64,000 bases of DNA from an uncultured Sphingomonadaceae bacterium (GTDB lineage Bacteria > Pseudomonadota > Alphaproteobacteria > Sphingomonadales > Sphingomonadaceae). A program made the translations under genes and the position numbers. How positions within the stretch are numbered: position 1 is the stretch's first letter; every line of letters starts with the position of its first letter. The stretch spans positions 496,001-560,000 of the forward strand of contig CANMFX010000001.1 in the NCBI GenBank assembly GCA_947497315.1. The letters run 5' to 3'. Of the stretch, positions 25,712 through 34,989 are shown piece by piece. The notes under the pieces were generated by a model, which saw nothing but the letters and a program-made list of their open reading frames with translations, was not told the DNA's origin and ran no database searches.

Positions 25712-26554
25712 ATGACGATCAGGGGTCTAAAACGACTGCGTAATATATGTGTGGGATTGGGAGCAGCTGCATCAGCCGTTGCACTTTCGCTGTCCCCGGC
25801 TCAGGCCGCTGGAGACCTTCTGGTTGCTCCTACCCGTATCGTTCTCGATGGTCAGCGTGGAACCGAGATTATTCTGAACAATATCGGCTCAGAAACAGCA
25901 ACTTACCGCATTTCATTGGAACTTCGTCGGATGACCGCAGAGGGCCGGCTGACAGAAGTTAGTCCTGAAGACGCGAATGAGCTGGAGCAGGCGGCGAAGG
26001 AAATGATCCGCTATGCCCCGCGCCGCGTAACTCTGCCACCCAATCAACCTCAAGCGATCCGTCTTGGCGTCAGAGCGCCGAAGGATCTGGCAGATGGCGA
26101 GTATCGTGTCCATCTGCTGTTCCGGGCGATTCCAAAGGCCAGGTCTGTCACCGCTTCACCGGAGCAGGCAGATGGCTTTTCCATCGCACTTACTCCAATA
26201 TATGGTGTAACCATTCCGGTTATTATTCGTCAGGGTAACTTGAGCGCCACCGCCGCTATTGCAAATGCCCGCATTGAGCAAGGAGATGAGGGACAAGCCT
26301 TTGCTTTCGACCTCAGCCGTACCGGTGATCGTTCTACCTATGGCGAGATTCGTGTGATGAAGCAGGGTGTGAATGAACCTCTGTTGCTGGTCCGCGGGAT
26401 CGCGGTATATCCGGAGTTAGCGAGCCGGAAGGTTTCTCTGCCGGTGCCGCCGGAGGTTGCTGCACAGCTGAAAGGGCCGCTGTCGATCGAATATTATGAA
26501 CCGCGAAATATTGGTGGCGGGTTAATTACCAAGACCGAGCTGGTTCTCAGGTAA
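25712..26554 (+). CDS. PapD-like periplasmic pilus chaperone
   Basis: A 280-residue exported protein with a signal peptide ending near SPAQAAG (about residue 33). The mature protein shows the first PapD-like Ig domain: LLVAPTRIVLDGQRGTEI, a YRISLELRRM strand and YAPRRVTLPPNQPQAIRL with the arginine-rich G1-like strand. FSIALTPIYGVTIPVIIRQG and a second domain follow. It would donate a strand to the DUF4402 subunit in the periplasm (inference from family). GGAGAACAAG precedes the ATG. It is 59 bp upstream of the usher-like gene. Confidence 0.85.
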   Translation: MTIRGLKRLRNICVGLGAAASAVALSLSPAQAAGDLLVAPTRIVLDGQRGTEIILNNIGSETATYRISLELRRMTAEGRLTEVSPEDANELEQAAKEMIRYAPRRVTLPPNQPQAIRLGVRAPKDLADGEYRVHLLFRAIPKARSVTASPEQADGFSIALTPIYGVTIPVIIRQGNLSATAAIANARIEQGDEGQAFAFDLSRTGDRSTYGEIRVMKQGVNEPLLLVRGIAVYPELASRKVSLPVPPEVAAQLKGPLSIEYYEPRNIGGGLITKTELVLR

Positions 26555-26613
26555 GCATTTTATATCAATGGCTTGAAATGACTTCAATTCGTTAAGCCGC
26601 CAAGATATTCGCA

Positions 26614-29370
26614 ATGAAGCAGCAACTCACCATATTCCGCCAGCGGTTAAAATCGCTGGCCTTGGCCGCAGGGATCACCATGACCTCTGCGGCTTCGCCG
26701 TTTATGGTGCCTGCAGCTCAGGCCCAGGACGTCCAGCCCCAAAGCAGTTGGTCGGCCAATGATGATGATGCGCTGCTGTTTGATCTGCGATCGGGAAAAT
26801 ACCGTCTTGGCGATGGCATAAGAGGTTATCAGACAGATAAAGGTGTCTGTGTTGACTTTGCCGATGTTATCATCGGGATGGATTTACCAATAAGGTTAGA
26901 TAAAAAGTCGCGCCGCGCAACTGGATGGGTGTTTGCGGAGCGCGAAACGCTTACCATTGAACGCGACGCCAACAGTGCGCAAAGGATGAATGACCGCAGA
27001 AAACTGGCGCCTGGCGAGATTTACGACACGCCGGAAGGCTGGTGCGTCAATGTCAAAACACTTTCACGCTGGCTTGATATCGAATTGCGGCCAGATCTGT
27101 CCAACGCGCTGCTGGTTATCGAGACAGAGCGGAAATTGCCGTTTCAAAAGGCTCTTGAGCGTAAAGAACGCGCGGCGAAAATCCGTCCGCGCAGGAATTT
27201 CGACCTTTCCAGCCTGCCGCAATCAACCGAACCATATAAATTCTGGAGAACTCCGTCGGTGGATGCCGTCGTGTCCGCTGGCGGGCTGCACGACAAGCGT
27301 TCGGGGCAGGAACTGGATGTACGTTACGAGCTGTTTGCCGCCGGGGAAGTCGGAAAAGCCTCTTTCGATGCGCGATTGTCGTCGGATGACAAAGGCGTAC
27401 CGGAAAGCCTGCGGCTTCGTGCCTATCGCACAGATCCGAAAGGAGAGTTGCTGGGTCCTTTGAAAGCGACCCATGTCGCTATCGGCGATGTTTCGAGCTT
27501 TGCAACGCCGCTGGTTTCGCAAAGCGCCGCGGGACGCGGTGCGATAATCACGAACCGGCCGGTTGATCGCCCGGACAGCTTTGATCGCACCAGTTTTCGC
27601 GGGGAATTACCGGCAGGCTGGGATGCGGAACTATATCGCAACGGGCAATTGCTTGCCTTTGCCGAGAATCGCTCCGATGGCCGTTATGAATTTATCGATG
27701 TACCGCTGCTATACGGCCAAAACCGGTTTGAAGTGGTGCTCTATGGCCCTCAAGGCCAGATTCGCAGGGACAGCAAGTCCGTTCCTGTCGGCTTGGATTC
27801 CATCCCGCCACGTAAAACCTATTATTGGGCCGGCGGACAGGAGGCTGGCAAAGACCTGATCAACTTCAATAATTTTGAAAATATGCGTCAGGCAGGTTGG
27901 CGTGGCGGTTTTGGTGTGGAGCGCGGGCTGAATGCAAAAACGTCAGTCGCAGCTTCGCTATTCAGTCTTCAGATTGACGGGAAGCGGTATAATTTTGCCG
28001 AAGGGTCGGTGCGCCGTGCGGTGGGACCAGCGCTTGTCGAGCTGACAGCTTCATCCGACCTTGAAAATGGTATGGCTTTCCGAGGTCAATTGCTTGGCGA
28101 ACTCGGTGATACCCTGATTACCGCCGAAACTATCTGGGCCAGGGGCGGCTTTCGGTCAGACCGCATTGAACAAAACGTGAACGAGAGGCATCGACTCTCG
28201 CTGGACCACAATTTCAAATTTGGCAGCAAGCTCGTTCCCTTTCATATTGATGCCCAATATGAAACGCGGACGGATGGACGATCTATATTGGATTTCACCG
28301 GCCGGACTTCATTGAATTTGCGCCGTTTTTCGCTGACGGGCGAGGTAAATTGGGAAAAGCAGTTTGTCGACGGCGGCGGCTCCACAGACCGCATTGAAGC
28401 GCGGCTCCTCGCCAATGGGCGGGTTGCAGGTGTGCGGTTGCGCGGTGAGGCAACTTATCGCCTGGCACCGGAAAAACGTTTCGAAAGGGTTAATTTTACC
28501 GGTGAATGGCGCGCGGGTGACCGTGCCGACTGGCGCGCGGAGCTTGGCTATGATGTTGCGCTTGACCGGGGCAGGGCCGGCATCGGCATCATCCGCCGCT
28601 TTGATAAATTCTCGCTGACCGCCAGCGCAGAAGTGGCAACCGATGGGTCTATCGCCGCCGGATTGAATTTGGCCTTCAGCTTTGGTCCGGATCCGCGTAA
28701 TGGCAAATTCCGCCTATCGAATAACAAGCTCGCCAATAGCGGGCAGGCCCTGGCCATTGTTTATCGGGACGAAAATCGCGACGGCAAAAGACAGCCGGAC
28801 GAAGAACTCGTTGAAAATGTTGAGTTGACGGCCGGGCAATCCACCGCTCTGACGCCTACGGATGCGACCGGACAGTCGATTATCGACAATCTTGCGCCTT
28901 TCCGTCCGATATTAATCGGTATTGATAGCAGCAGCTTGCCCGACCCCTATGTGCAGCCGGCACTTCCCGGCGTGGTTGTCACGCCGCGCCCCGGTGTCGC
29001 CGCGACTGTGGAACTTCCGCTGGTTAGCGCAGGTGAGGTGGAGGGCACCTTGATGCGCAAAGGCGGCGGCGCGCTGGCTGGCGTGGGGCTGGAGCTGCTG
29101 GATGTCGAAGGTCGGGTCACGCATGAGACTCAAAGTGAATTTGACGGGTTTTTCCTTTTCGAAGGAGTACCCTACGGCGCCTATAAACTTCGCATTCAGG
29201 ACCTCTCGGCACAGGCGATAGGAGTTACGCCGATCCTCAATATCCGTGCGGTTGTGGATGACAACAATCAGGTGGCTAAACTTGGCGCTGTTGTTGCGCA
29301 GTCTGATGCGGTCATGGCAAAATTGTCCGATGTGCCAACTGGTGCACCGGTCGGATCACCGGAGCCCTGA
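26614..29370 (+). CDS. Usher-like outer-membrane protein of a non-canonical chaperone-usher locus
   Basis: A 918-residue exported protein with a signal peptide ending near AAQAQD (residue 39). Residues about 50-190 form a beta-rich N-terminal region with two cysteines. Around 315-400 a segment GELPAGWDAELYRNGQLL, then FIDVPLLYGQNRFEVVLYGPQGQ, is like the usher core. A long beta-barrel-like region (about 400-690) with alternating residues follows. The C-terminus has an SdrD-like YRDENRDGKRQPDEE loop and a carboxypeptidase-regulatory-like domain (about 810-870). Not a textbook PapC, but position and motifs suggest secretion of the DUF4402 subunit. Confidence 0.75.
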   Translation: MKQQLTIFRQRLKSLALAAGITMTSAASPFMVPAAQAQDVQPQSSWSANDDDALLFDLRSGKYRLGDGIRGYQTDKGVCVDFADVIIGMDLPIRLDKKSRRATGWVFAERETLTIERDANSAQRMNDRRKLAPGEIYDTPEGWCVNVKTLSRWLDIELRPDLSNALLVIETERKLPFQKALERKERAAKIRPRRNFDLSSLPQSTEPYKFWRTPSVDAVVSAGGLHDKRSGQELDVRYELFAAGEVGKASFDARLSSDDKGVPESLRLRAYRTDPKGELLGPLKATHVAIGDVSSFATPLVSQSAAGRGAIITNRPVDRPDSFDRTSFRGELPAGWDAELYRNGQLLAFAENRSDGRYEFIDVPLLYGQNRFEVVLYGPQGQIRRDSKSVPVGLDSIPPRKTYYWAGGQEAGKDLINFNNFENMRQAGWRGGFGVERGLNAKTSVAASLFSLQIDGKRYNFAEGSVRRAVGPALVELTASSDLENGMAFRGQLLGELGDTLITAETIWARGGFRSDRIEQNVNERHRLSLDHNFKFGSKLVPFHIDAQYETRTDGRSILDFTGRTSLNLRRFSLTGEVNWEKQFVDGGGSTDRIEARLLANGRVAGVRLRGEATYRLAPEKRFERVNFTGEWRAGDRADWRAELGYDVALDRGRAGIGIIRRFDKFSLTASAEVATDGSIAAGLNLAFSFGPDPRNGKFRLSNNKLANSGQALAIVYRDENRDGKRQPDEELVENVELTAGQSTALTPTDATGQSIIDNLAPFRPILIGIDSSSLPDPYVQPALPGVVVTPRPGVAATVELPLVSAGEVEGTLMRKGGGALAGVGLELLDVEGRVTHETQSEFDGFFLFEGVPYGAYKLRIQDLSAQAIGVTPILNIRAVVDDNNQVAKLGAVVAQSDAVMAKLSDVPTGAPVGSPEP

Positions 29371-29457
29371 TCCTCTTCCGTTCTGTCTTGTGCGATCTTC
29401 CGGTTCTGCTAAGGTTTTGGGCTGTTTTATCATCCGGAACCTTATCAGGATAAGAAT

Positions 29458-30348
29458 ATGCAAGTCACCGCCAATGGCATCAATATCGAGGTCGAAGATC
29501 ACGGAAATGCCGAAGATCCCGCAATCCTGCTCATCATGGGTTACGCCACGCAGCTGATCTATTGGCCGATGGATTTCGTCAACGGGCTGGTCGAAAAAGG
29601 GTTTCGCGTCATCCGCTTTGACAATCGTGATGTGGGACTTTCCTATAAATATGATGGCGTTAGGGCTCCCGGGCCGATCAGGCAGCTATTTGCGAAACGG
29701 TTTTTTCCAAACCGCAATCTGGCGCCTTATGACCTTGGCGATATGGCGCGGGACACGGTCGGCGTTCTGGATGCGCTTGATATCGACAAGGCGCATATTG
29801 TCGGTGCATCCATGGGCGGTATGATCGGGCAGCTGGTTGCCGCCGATCATGCAGAGCGGGTTTTGTCTTTTACCCCGGTTATGTCGTCAACCAATGCTCC
29901 GGGCCTGCCTGGTGCCGATCCGGCGGTACGCAAAGCATTAATCCAGTCGGCGCGCGCAAAAGCCAGCACGATCGATGAAGCGCTAGCAACCGGTATGGTC
30001 TTTTCCAGCATCGTCGCGTCCGAAGAAGGACGCGCACGTGAAGAGGAGCGGGAAGCGTTGATGAAAACGGCGCTTGAGCGAAATTTCTATCCCGCCGGTC
30101 GTCGCCGACAAATGGCGGCGATTATCGAGACCGGTAACCTGCGGCCCAAGGCGCAGAGCATATCTGTGCCGACCATGGTGATCCATGGGACAGCTGATCC
30201 GCTTATCCCGCATCCTTGCGGTGCCGATATCGCAGCGAATGTAAATAATGCGCGGTTTGAGCTCGTCGACGGAATGGGTCATGACCTGCCGCCGAGCAAG
30301 TTGCCGTTAATGGTCGAGATGATCGCCGAGCATTGCCGCGCCGCCTGA
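29458..30348 (+). CDS. Alpha/beta hydrolase
   Basis: A 296-residue alpha/beta hydrolase-fold enzyme. The nucleophile elbow is GASMGGM (Ser near 119), the acid is in HGTADPLIP and the histidine in GMGHDLPPS. The N-terminal QVTANGINIEVEDHGNAEDP and LLIMGYATQL (oxyanion region) are typical of the esterase/haloperoxidase-like branch, often annotated as hydrolases of unknown substrate. It stands alone between the usher-like gene and a convergent lipid kinase gene. Confidence 0.87.
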   Translation: MQVTANGINIEVEDHGNAEDPAILLIMGYATQLIYWPMDFVNGLVEKGFRVIRFDNRDVGLSYKYDGVRAPGPIRQLFAKRFFPNRNLAPYDLGDMARDTVGVLDALDIDKAHIVGASMGGMIGQLVAADHAERVLSFTPVMSSTNAPGLPGADPAVRKALIQSARAKASTIDEALATGMVFSSIVASEEGRAREEEREALMKTALERNFYPAGRRRQMAAIIETGNLRPKAQSISVPTMVIHGTADPLIPHPCGADIAANVNNARFELVDGMGHDLPPSKLPLMVEMIAEHCRAA

Positions 30349-30367
30349 ACCGGTTTGGTCCGCTGGT

Positions 30368-31276
30368 TCAATCGTCCAGCGGCAGGCAATATTCCACGGT
30401 ATAATCGGTCATTTTTATCTGCATCGGGACATGCCTCATGCTGTCTCCATCTTCTTGATAAAAAAGAATATTCGCTGGTTCCTCACCAGCCCAGATCGTC
30501 ATGGAGATCGCGGGATATTGACGGGCGAAAGACAGGTTTCGTGGATGACGGCCACGTGCGATCGACAGCATGAACCGGATAAAATTCCAGCGGCCCGCGC
30601 GGGACAGGGCGATCAGGTGGAAAACATCGCCGCCCAGGCCAGCCTCTGGCGTAAGCGTCCATGGCCCGGCAAAATATCGTCCCTTGGCAATATAAAAAGC
30701 TTCACAGGCCAGACTATTTTCCGATCCGTCCCGTGCGATAATCTCCAATGAATATTGCTGTCGCGGCCAGCGCAGGAAGAGTTTGGCAAATGACCAGGCA
30801 TAGGCCGCGCGGCCGATTTTCTTTTTGAGCGTGGGAGAATGTTGGGCCACCGCAACTCCATCGGGACCAGCGCTCAAACAGGCGGCAAAGGGACCATGGT
30901 CACTGGTAACAATGGGTTCTTTCAAACGCGCATCTGTGCCGGCAAGAAAACCGCGCATGACTTCGCTCGCAAACTGCTCCGGCTCTGATGCGTAGCCAAT
31001 TTCACGGGCAACCAGATTCACGGTTCCTGCAGGAAAAATACAAAGCGGTGTTTGCGACCCGCTTTTCTGCATCGCGGCGATCACCAGGCGCAATGTGCCG
31101 TCACCGCCCGATACACAGATCAGATCACTGTTGCTGGCCAGTTTCATACTACCATCAATTTCTGTTGTCCCCATGACGACTTTTGCTCCGCATGCTTCAA
31201 AAGCCTGTGCAAGAATACCAAGGCGCAATTCGTGATGGGTACCGGATGCCGGATTGTGGATCAGTTGAACAATCAT
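30368..31276 (-). CDS. Diacylglycerol kinase-type lipid kinase
   Basis: A 302-residue protein of the diacylglycerol/sphingosine kinase catalytic family (YegS-like). The start IVQLIHNPASG, the nucleotide-binding SGGDGTLRLV and the FPAGTVNLVAREIG block are diagnostic. The C-terminal half holds the beta-sandwich lipid-binding part. Its substrate could be diacylglycerol or another lipid. An upstream start at 31339 would add 21 residues and leave only 17 bp to the divergent gene, so 31276 is preferred. The stop region forms a TGAACC/GGTTCA inverted repeat with the convergent hydrolase stop. Confidence 0.85.
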   Translation of the reverse strand: MIVQLIHNPASGTHHELRLGILAQAFEACGAKVVMGTTEIDGSMKLASNSDLICVSGGDGTLRLVIAAMQKSGSQTPLCIFPAGTVNLVAREIGYASEPEQFASEVMRGFLAGTDARLKEPIVTSDHGPFAACLSAGPDGVAVAQHSPTLKKKIGRAAYAWSFAKLFLRWPRQQYSLEIIARDGSENSLACEAFYIAKGRYFAGPWTLTPEAGLGGDVFHLIALSRAGRWNFIRFMLSIARGRHPRNLSFARQYPAISMTIWAGEEPANILFYQEDGDSMRHVPMQIKMTDYTVEYCLPLDD

Positions 31277-31356
31277 TGGATCGACATGGCGACAGTTTTC
31301 CCGCCGCGTCAATGACCAAGGTGGAATAGAGTTGTCCATCGCGGCGAAACCGTTTT

Positions 31357-32460
31357 ATGAATCACCCCATGACCAAAAAAATTACAATCATTGGCGGCGG
31401 TTATGCCGGAACCATGTTGGCCAGGGAGCTGGACCAGCATGCCGAAATCAGTCTGATCGAACCGCGGGAAAAATGGGTCCATAATGTCGCGATGATCCGG
31501 GCGATGGCACGGCCGGAACTGCTGGATGAGATTGTCATTCCCTATGACGGCCTGTTGAAAAACGGCAAAATCATCCGCGGCCGTGCAGCTTCGATTGATG
31601 GCAATGTCGCAATATTGGAAGATGGAACCGAGATTGCCGGAGACATGATCATCATCGCCACGGGATCAGCGTATGCGGCCCCGTTTAAAATGCAGGACGA
31701 TGATGAAGCGGCGTTTCTGACCAAAGCCAAGCGGGTGATTGCGCAAATCGACAAGGCGAAAAACATTGCGATTGTCGGCGCGGGCGCGGTGGGCAGCGAA
31801 CTGGCCGGGGAACTGGCTTTTGTGCGACCAGAGAAACAGGTCACGTTGATCTCGGCTGATGAAAATCTGTTTCCGGACTATCCGGCCAAGCTTGGACGTT
31901 CGATGCTGCGGCAATTAGGCGAGTTGGGCGTGAAGGTCCGGCTGGGCGAACGGATTGCAAAAATGAAACAGACCGATGCGCCTTTCGTGCCGACCAAGAA
32001 CAAGATCAAATTGTCCGACGGATTTCCGATTGATGCCGATCTGGTGATCCCGGTTATCGGGTCGAAACCGGTGACGGAGCTTTTGCAGGCTCTGGACGGC
32101 GTGAGCTTTGATGATCATGGCCGCGCCAAGGTGGACGGCTGGCTGCGGCCAACGGCCAATCCCGATCTGTATATCATTGGCGATATTGCCAGCACTGGTG
32201 ACACGATGACAATTGTCGGCCTGACGCGTCAGGTGGGGTGGCTGAAAAAAGCCCTGAAAGCCCATCTGCGCGGCAAGCGGATCGAGGATATCAAGCCTTA
32301 CAAGCCGTGGCTCAAGCCTTTGATATTATTACCATTAGGACCGGACAAGGGCGCTAGCGCACTGCCTTTTGGTGTAACGGGGCCGTTTTTAACCTCCGCC
32401 ATCAAGGGCAAGAAACTGTTCATCCCGCGCTATCACCGGGAATTTGACTGGAAGCCCTAG
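31357..32460 (+). CDS. FAD/NAD(P)-dependent oxidoreductase (NDH-2/AIF-like)
   Basis: A 367-residue flavoprotein with two Rossmann folds: FAD motif IIGGGYAGTMLA near the start and NAD(P) motif IVGAGAVGSELAGE in the middle. The YIIGDIASTGD segment closes the FAD site. The layout is that of type II NADH dehydrogenase, AIF or FSP1-like quinone reductases. No transmembrane helix is evident. The electron acceptor is unknown. A start at residue 5 (MTKK) is possible. Its stop overlaps the convergent acyl-CoA synthetase stop by 4 bp. Confidence 0.87.
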   Translation: MNHPMTKKITIIGGGYAGTMLARELDQHAEISLIEPREKWVHNVAMIRAMARPELLDEIVIPYDGLLKNGKIIRGRAASIDGNVAILEDGTEIAGDMIIIATGSAYAAPFKMQDDDEAAFLTKAKRVIAQIDKAKNIAIVGAGAVGSELAGELAFVRPEKQVTLISADENLFPDYPAKLGRSMLRQLGELGVKVRLGERIAKMKQTDAPFVPTKNKIKLSDGFPIDADLVIPVIGSKPVTELLQALDGVSFDDHGRAKVDGWLRPTANPDLYIIGDIASTGDTMTIVGLTRQVGWLKKALKAHLRGKRIEDIKPYKPWLKPLILLPLGPDKGASALPFGVTGPFLTSAIKGKKLFIPRYHREFDWKP

Positions 32461-34097
32461 GCGGCGACCATATCCAGCATTTTTAGAGCCAGATCCTTGG
32501 CATCCTTGTAACCGGGCTTGCCATTGGCGGCGCGCGGTACATCATCGACCACCAGAAACGCGCGCGGCGACTTATAGTCGGCGAGTATGCCATGGACATG
32601 ATTGTTAAGAGCGGTTTCGTCCAGCCCATGCCCATCGGCCAGCGATAAGACCGCCGTGACCTTCTCGCCAAACCGGTCGTCCGGGACACCCACCACCAGA
32701 CAATCGTAGATGCTATCATGGGTTTTGAGGGCTTCTTCCACCTCTTCGGGGAAAATCTTCTCGCCGCCGCTATTGATGCAGACCGAACCACGGCCGAGCA
32801 AGGTGACACTGCCGTCGGCCTCGACCATCGCGAAATCACCGGGAATCGAATAGCGCACGCCGTCAAACGTCTTGAATGTCTCGGCGCTCTTTTTCTCATC
32901 CTTGTAATAGCCGATCGGAACCATCCCGCCATTGCAGATCATACCGATTTCGCCAGAGCCTGGTTTGACCTCTTTTCCATCTTCGGTCAGAATCTTGGTG
33001 GTATCGGCCATGTCAAAGCTCGCGGTTTTGACGATCTGGCTGTTTTCACGGGTCATGACCGATGCACCCATACTGCCTTCGGTTGATCCCATGCTATCGA
33101 CAATCACCATTTCAATATGGTCGAGCAGGCCTTGCTTGACCTCCGAAGACCACATCACGCCGGATGATCCCATCATTTGAACGGACGATAAATCATAAGG
33201 CTTGCCGGCTTCCCTTGCTTCGTTGAGAGCGGCCAGCATTGGCTTTGCAAACACGTCACCGACAATGGTCAGGTCGGTTACTTTTTCATCGTCGGTCAAT
33301 TTCCAAAGCGCGTGCGGATCAAAATGCCGGTTGTTGAACAGGATGACACAGCCGCCGAGCGCGTGTGGGATCATCGCGCCAATCCACATGCCGGTTCCGT
33401 GCATGATCGGGCAGGCAGGGATGGCGCGGCTGGTGGCGCCTGCGGCATGAAGTGCCTGAACCAATGGGCCAAAACCTTCGGCGCCTTCCGGCAGGGCCAT
33501 TTCCCGCATTTCAAAGCCCTTGGTGAACAAGGCGCTGGAAAACGTCTGGTGATCATACATCACGCCCTTGGGCATGCCGGTCGTTCCGCCCGTATAGAGC
33601 ATGTAGAGATCTTCACCGGAGCGCGGGATGATCGGCATCGGATCAGCAGCATTTAAAGCCGTTTCATAGTCCACCGCGCCTTCGAGATGTTCGCCGGAGC
33701 CATCATCAATTTCCAGGAAAAGCTTCACATGCTCCAGCCGATCCTTGATCGCTGCGACACGCGGGGCGAACTGGGCATGATATACCAAGGCTTCGCTGTC
33801 GCTATTGTTGATGACATGAGTCAATTCGGCTTCGAGATAGCGGTAATTGACGTTGACCGGACAGATCCGGGCTTTGAAGGCGGCAAATTGAGCCTCCATA
33901 TATTCGGCGCAATTATAGGCATAAATAGAGAGCTTCGCGCCGGGCTTCAGGCCATGATCCGTATAAACTTGCGCCAGCCGTGCGGCACGCTCTTCATATT
34001 CGGCCCAGCTATAACGCTTGTCGCCGTCCACAATTGCGGGTTTGTCGGGTATCGCCTGGGCAATATTTTCCCAGATGTCGGCCATTTGCCAGCTCAT
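32457..34097 (-). CDS. Acyl-CoA synthetase (AMP-forming)
   Basis: A 546-residue ANL-superfamily enzyme activating a carboxylic acid to its CoA thioester with ATP. The P-loop is LYTGGTTGMPKGVMYDH, and the MGSTEGSMG and INSGGEKIFPEEVEEAL motifs follow. The C-terminal lysine is in AANGKPGYKDAK. It is the last gene of the Atu-like operon, and corresponds in position to AtuH of Pseudomonas (inference). Its ribosome-binding site lies partly in the arm of a 9-bp inverted repeat. Confidence 0.92.
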   Translation of the reverse strand: MSWQMADIWENIAQAIPDKPAIVDGDKRYSWAEYEERAARLAQVYTDHGLKPGAKLSIYAYNCAEYMEAQFAAFKARICPVNVNYRYLEAELTHVINNSDSEALVYHAQFAPRVAAIKDRLEHVKLFLEIDDGSGEHLEGAVDYETALNAADPMPIIPRSGEDLYMLYTGGTTGMPKGVMYDHQTFSSALFTKGFEMREMALPEGAEGFGPLVQALHAAGATSRAIPACPIMHGTGMWIGAMIPHALGGCVILFNNRHFDPHALWKLTDDEKVTDLTIVGDVFAKPMLAALNEAREAGKPYDLSSVQMMGSSGVMWSSEVKQGLLDHIEMVIVDSMGSTEGSMGASVMTRENSQIVKTASFDMADTTKILTEDGKEVKPGSGEIGMICNGGMVPIGYYKDEKKSAETFKTFDGVRYSIPGDFAMVEADGSVTLLGRGSVCINSGGEKIFPEEVEEALKTHDSIYDCLVVGVPDDRFGEKVTAVLSLADGHGLDETALNNHVHGILADYKSPRAFLVVDDVPRAANGKPGYKDAKDLALKMLDMVAA

Positions 34098-34107
34098 GCG
34101 AATCTCT

Positions 34108-34138
34108 CCTTTTTCTTTTGAACATAACCAGAAAAAGG
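34108..34138 (-). promoter_or_regulatory. Inverted repeat covering the acyl-CoA synthetase ribosome-binding site
   Basis: On the minus strand CCTTTTTCT-N13-AGAAAAAGG forms a perfect 9-bp stem whose last GG begins the GGAGAG Shine-Dalgarno sequence upstream of the ATG at 34097. It could tune translation or act as a partial terminator after the TIGR03084 gene. Confidence 0.4.
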
Positions 34139-34170
34139 CGATTCACAATAGATAGACGCGATAGATTTAT

Positions 34171-34989
34171 TTACCCGGTTTTGATAGAACGCATGCCCGG
34201 TGCTGGGGGTTTTTCCGCACCCCCGGCAAAACATTGGGCTATGGCCATCCATCTTGTGGCATTTGGTCCGGTAACCTGCAGGTCCGTATCGGCAATGTTG
34301 CGGGTCTGTGTGACGACCTGGCAGAACTCCTGGGCCAGCCCCTCAATCCGCTCTTCCGTACTCTCATCCCCATAGTCCCAGACCACGCCGGATGGAGCGG
34401 TGAGTTTCAGATAGGGGACTGGTTCGGGTGCTTCTTCGCCATTGACTTTGAACGTCCAGCCATAGGTGTTGAGGCCAATCATGACTATGTTTCGGATGCG
34501 GTCGGCATTCTCCCGCTTGAGGCCCAGTACATCATAAATGGCCTGTGCGTGGGACCAATTTTCCATCAACCGCGCGGTGATGGAAGAGCGCACACTCATT
34601 GACGGACCCGCCCATTCTACCCGTATCGCCGGGTCGGCAGCGCCAAATTCCGGCGCCATTTTCTGATAGGAATCTCTCCAAACTTTCACCAATGCGGCAC
34701 CGGATAGATTGTCGAGATATTCGGCTTCAAAAAAGCGCATGGATGTCTGACCCTTTTTTGCGCTCTCTTTCATCCCGGTCATCGCCTCTTTGAAAAAGGC
34801 GTGAAATTTTTCCGGCTCGGTCAGCGACCAATAGGCCGCCATGTTCCAGATATGCAGATGGCGGAGGATCGCATTGATCGTCCAGCTTTTGAAACCGGTT
34901 TCCTGTTCCATCTGCTCATCGGACAGATCTTTGACGAGCGCATAAATGGCTTCGCTTTCGTCGAGAAAATCTTGTGCCTGCTCCATCAT
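34171..34989 (-). CDS. TIGR03084 family (DinB-like) protein
   Basis: A 272-residue protein of the TIGR03084 family, related to mycothiol-dependent maleylpyruvate isomerases and DinB-like four-helix metal proteins. The helix segment LSDEQMEQETGFKSWTINAI with HLHIWNMAAYW holds the likely metal ligands (His in ILRHLHIW and a later His in ENWSHAQAIYD). It is often found in acyl-CoA catabolic clusters, but its reaction is not established. It overlaps the CaiB/BaiF stop by one base (TAATG) and so is translationally coupled. Confidence 0.83.
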   Translation of the reverse strand: MMEQAQDFLDESEAIYALVKDLSDEQMEQETGFKSWTINAILRHLHIWNMAAYWSLTEPEKFHAFFKEAMTGMKESAKKGQTSMRFFEAEYLDNLSGAALVKVWRDSYQKMAPEFGAADPAIRVEWAGPSMSVRSSITARLMENWSHAQAIYDVLGLKRENADRIRNIVMIGLNTYGWTFKVNGEEAPEPVPYLKLTAPSGVVWDYGDESTEERIEGLAQEFCQVVTQTRNIADTDLQVTGPNATRWMAIAQCFAGGAEKPPAPGMRSIKTG

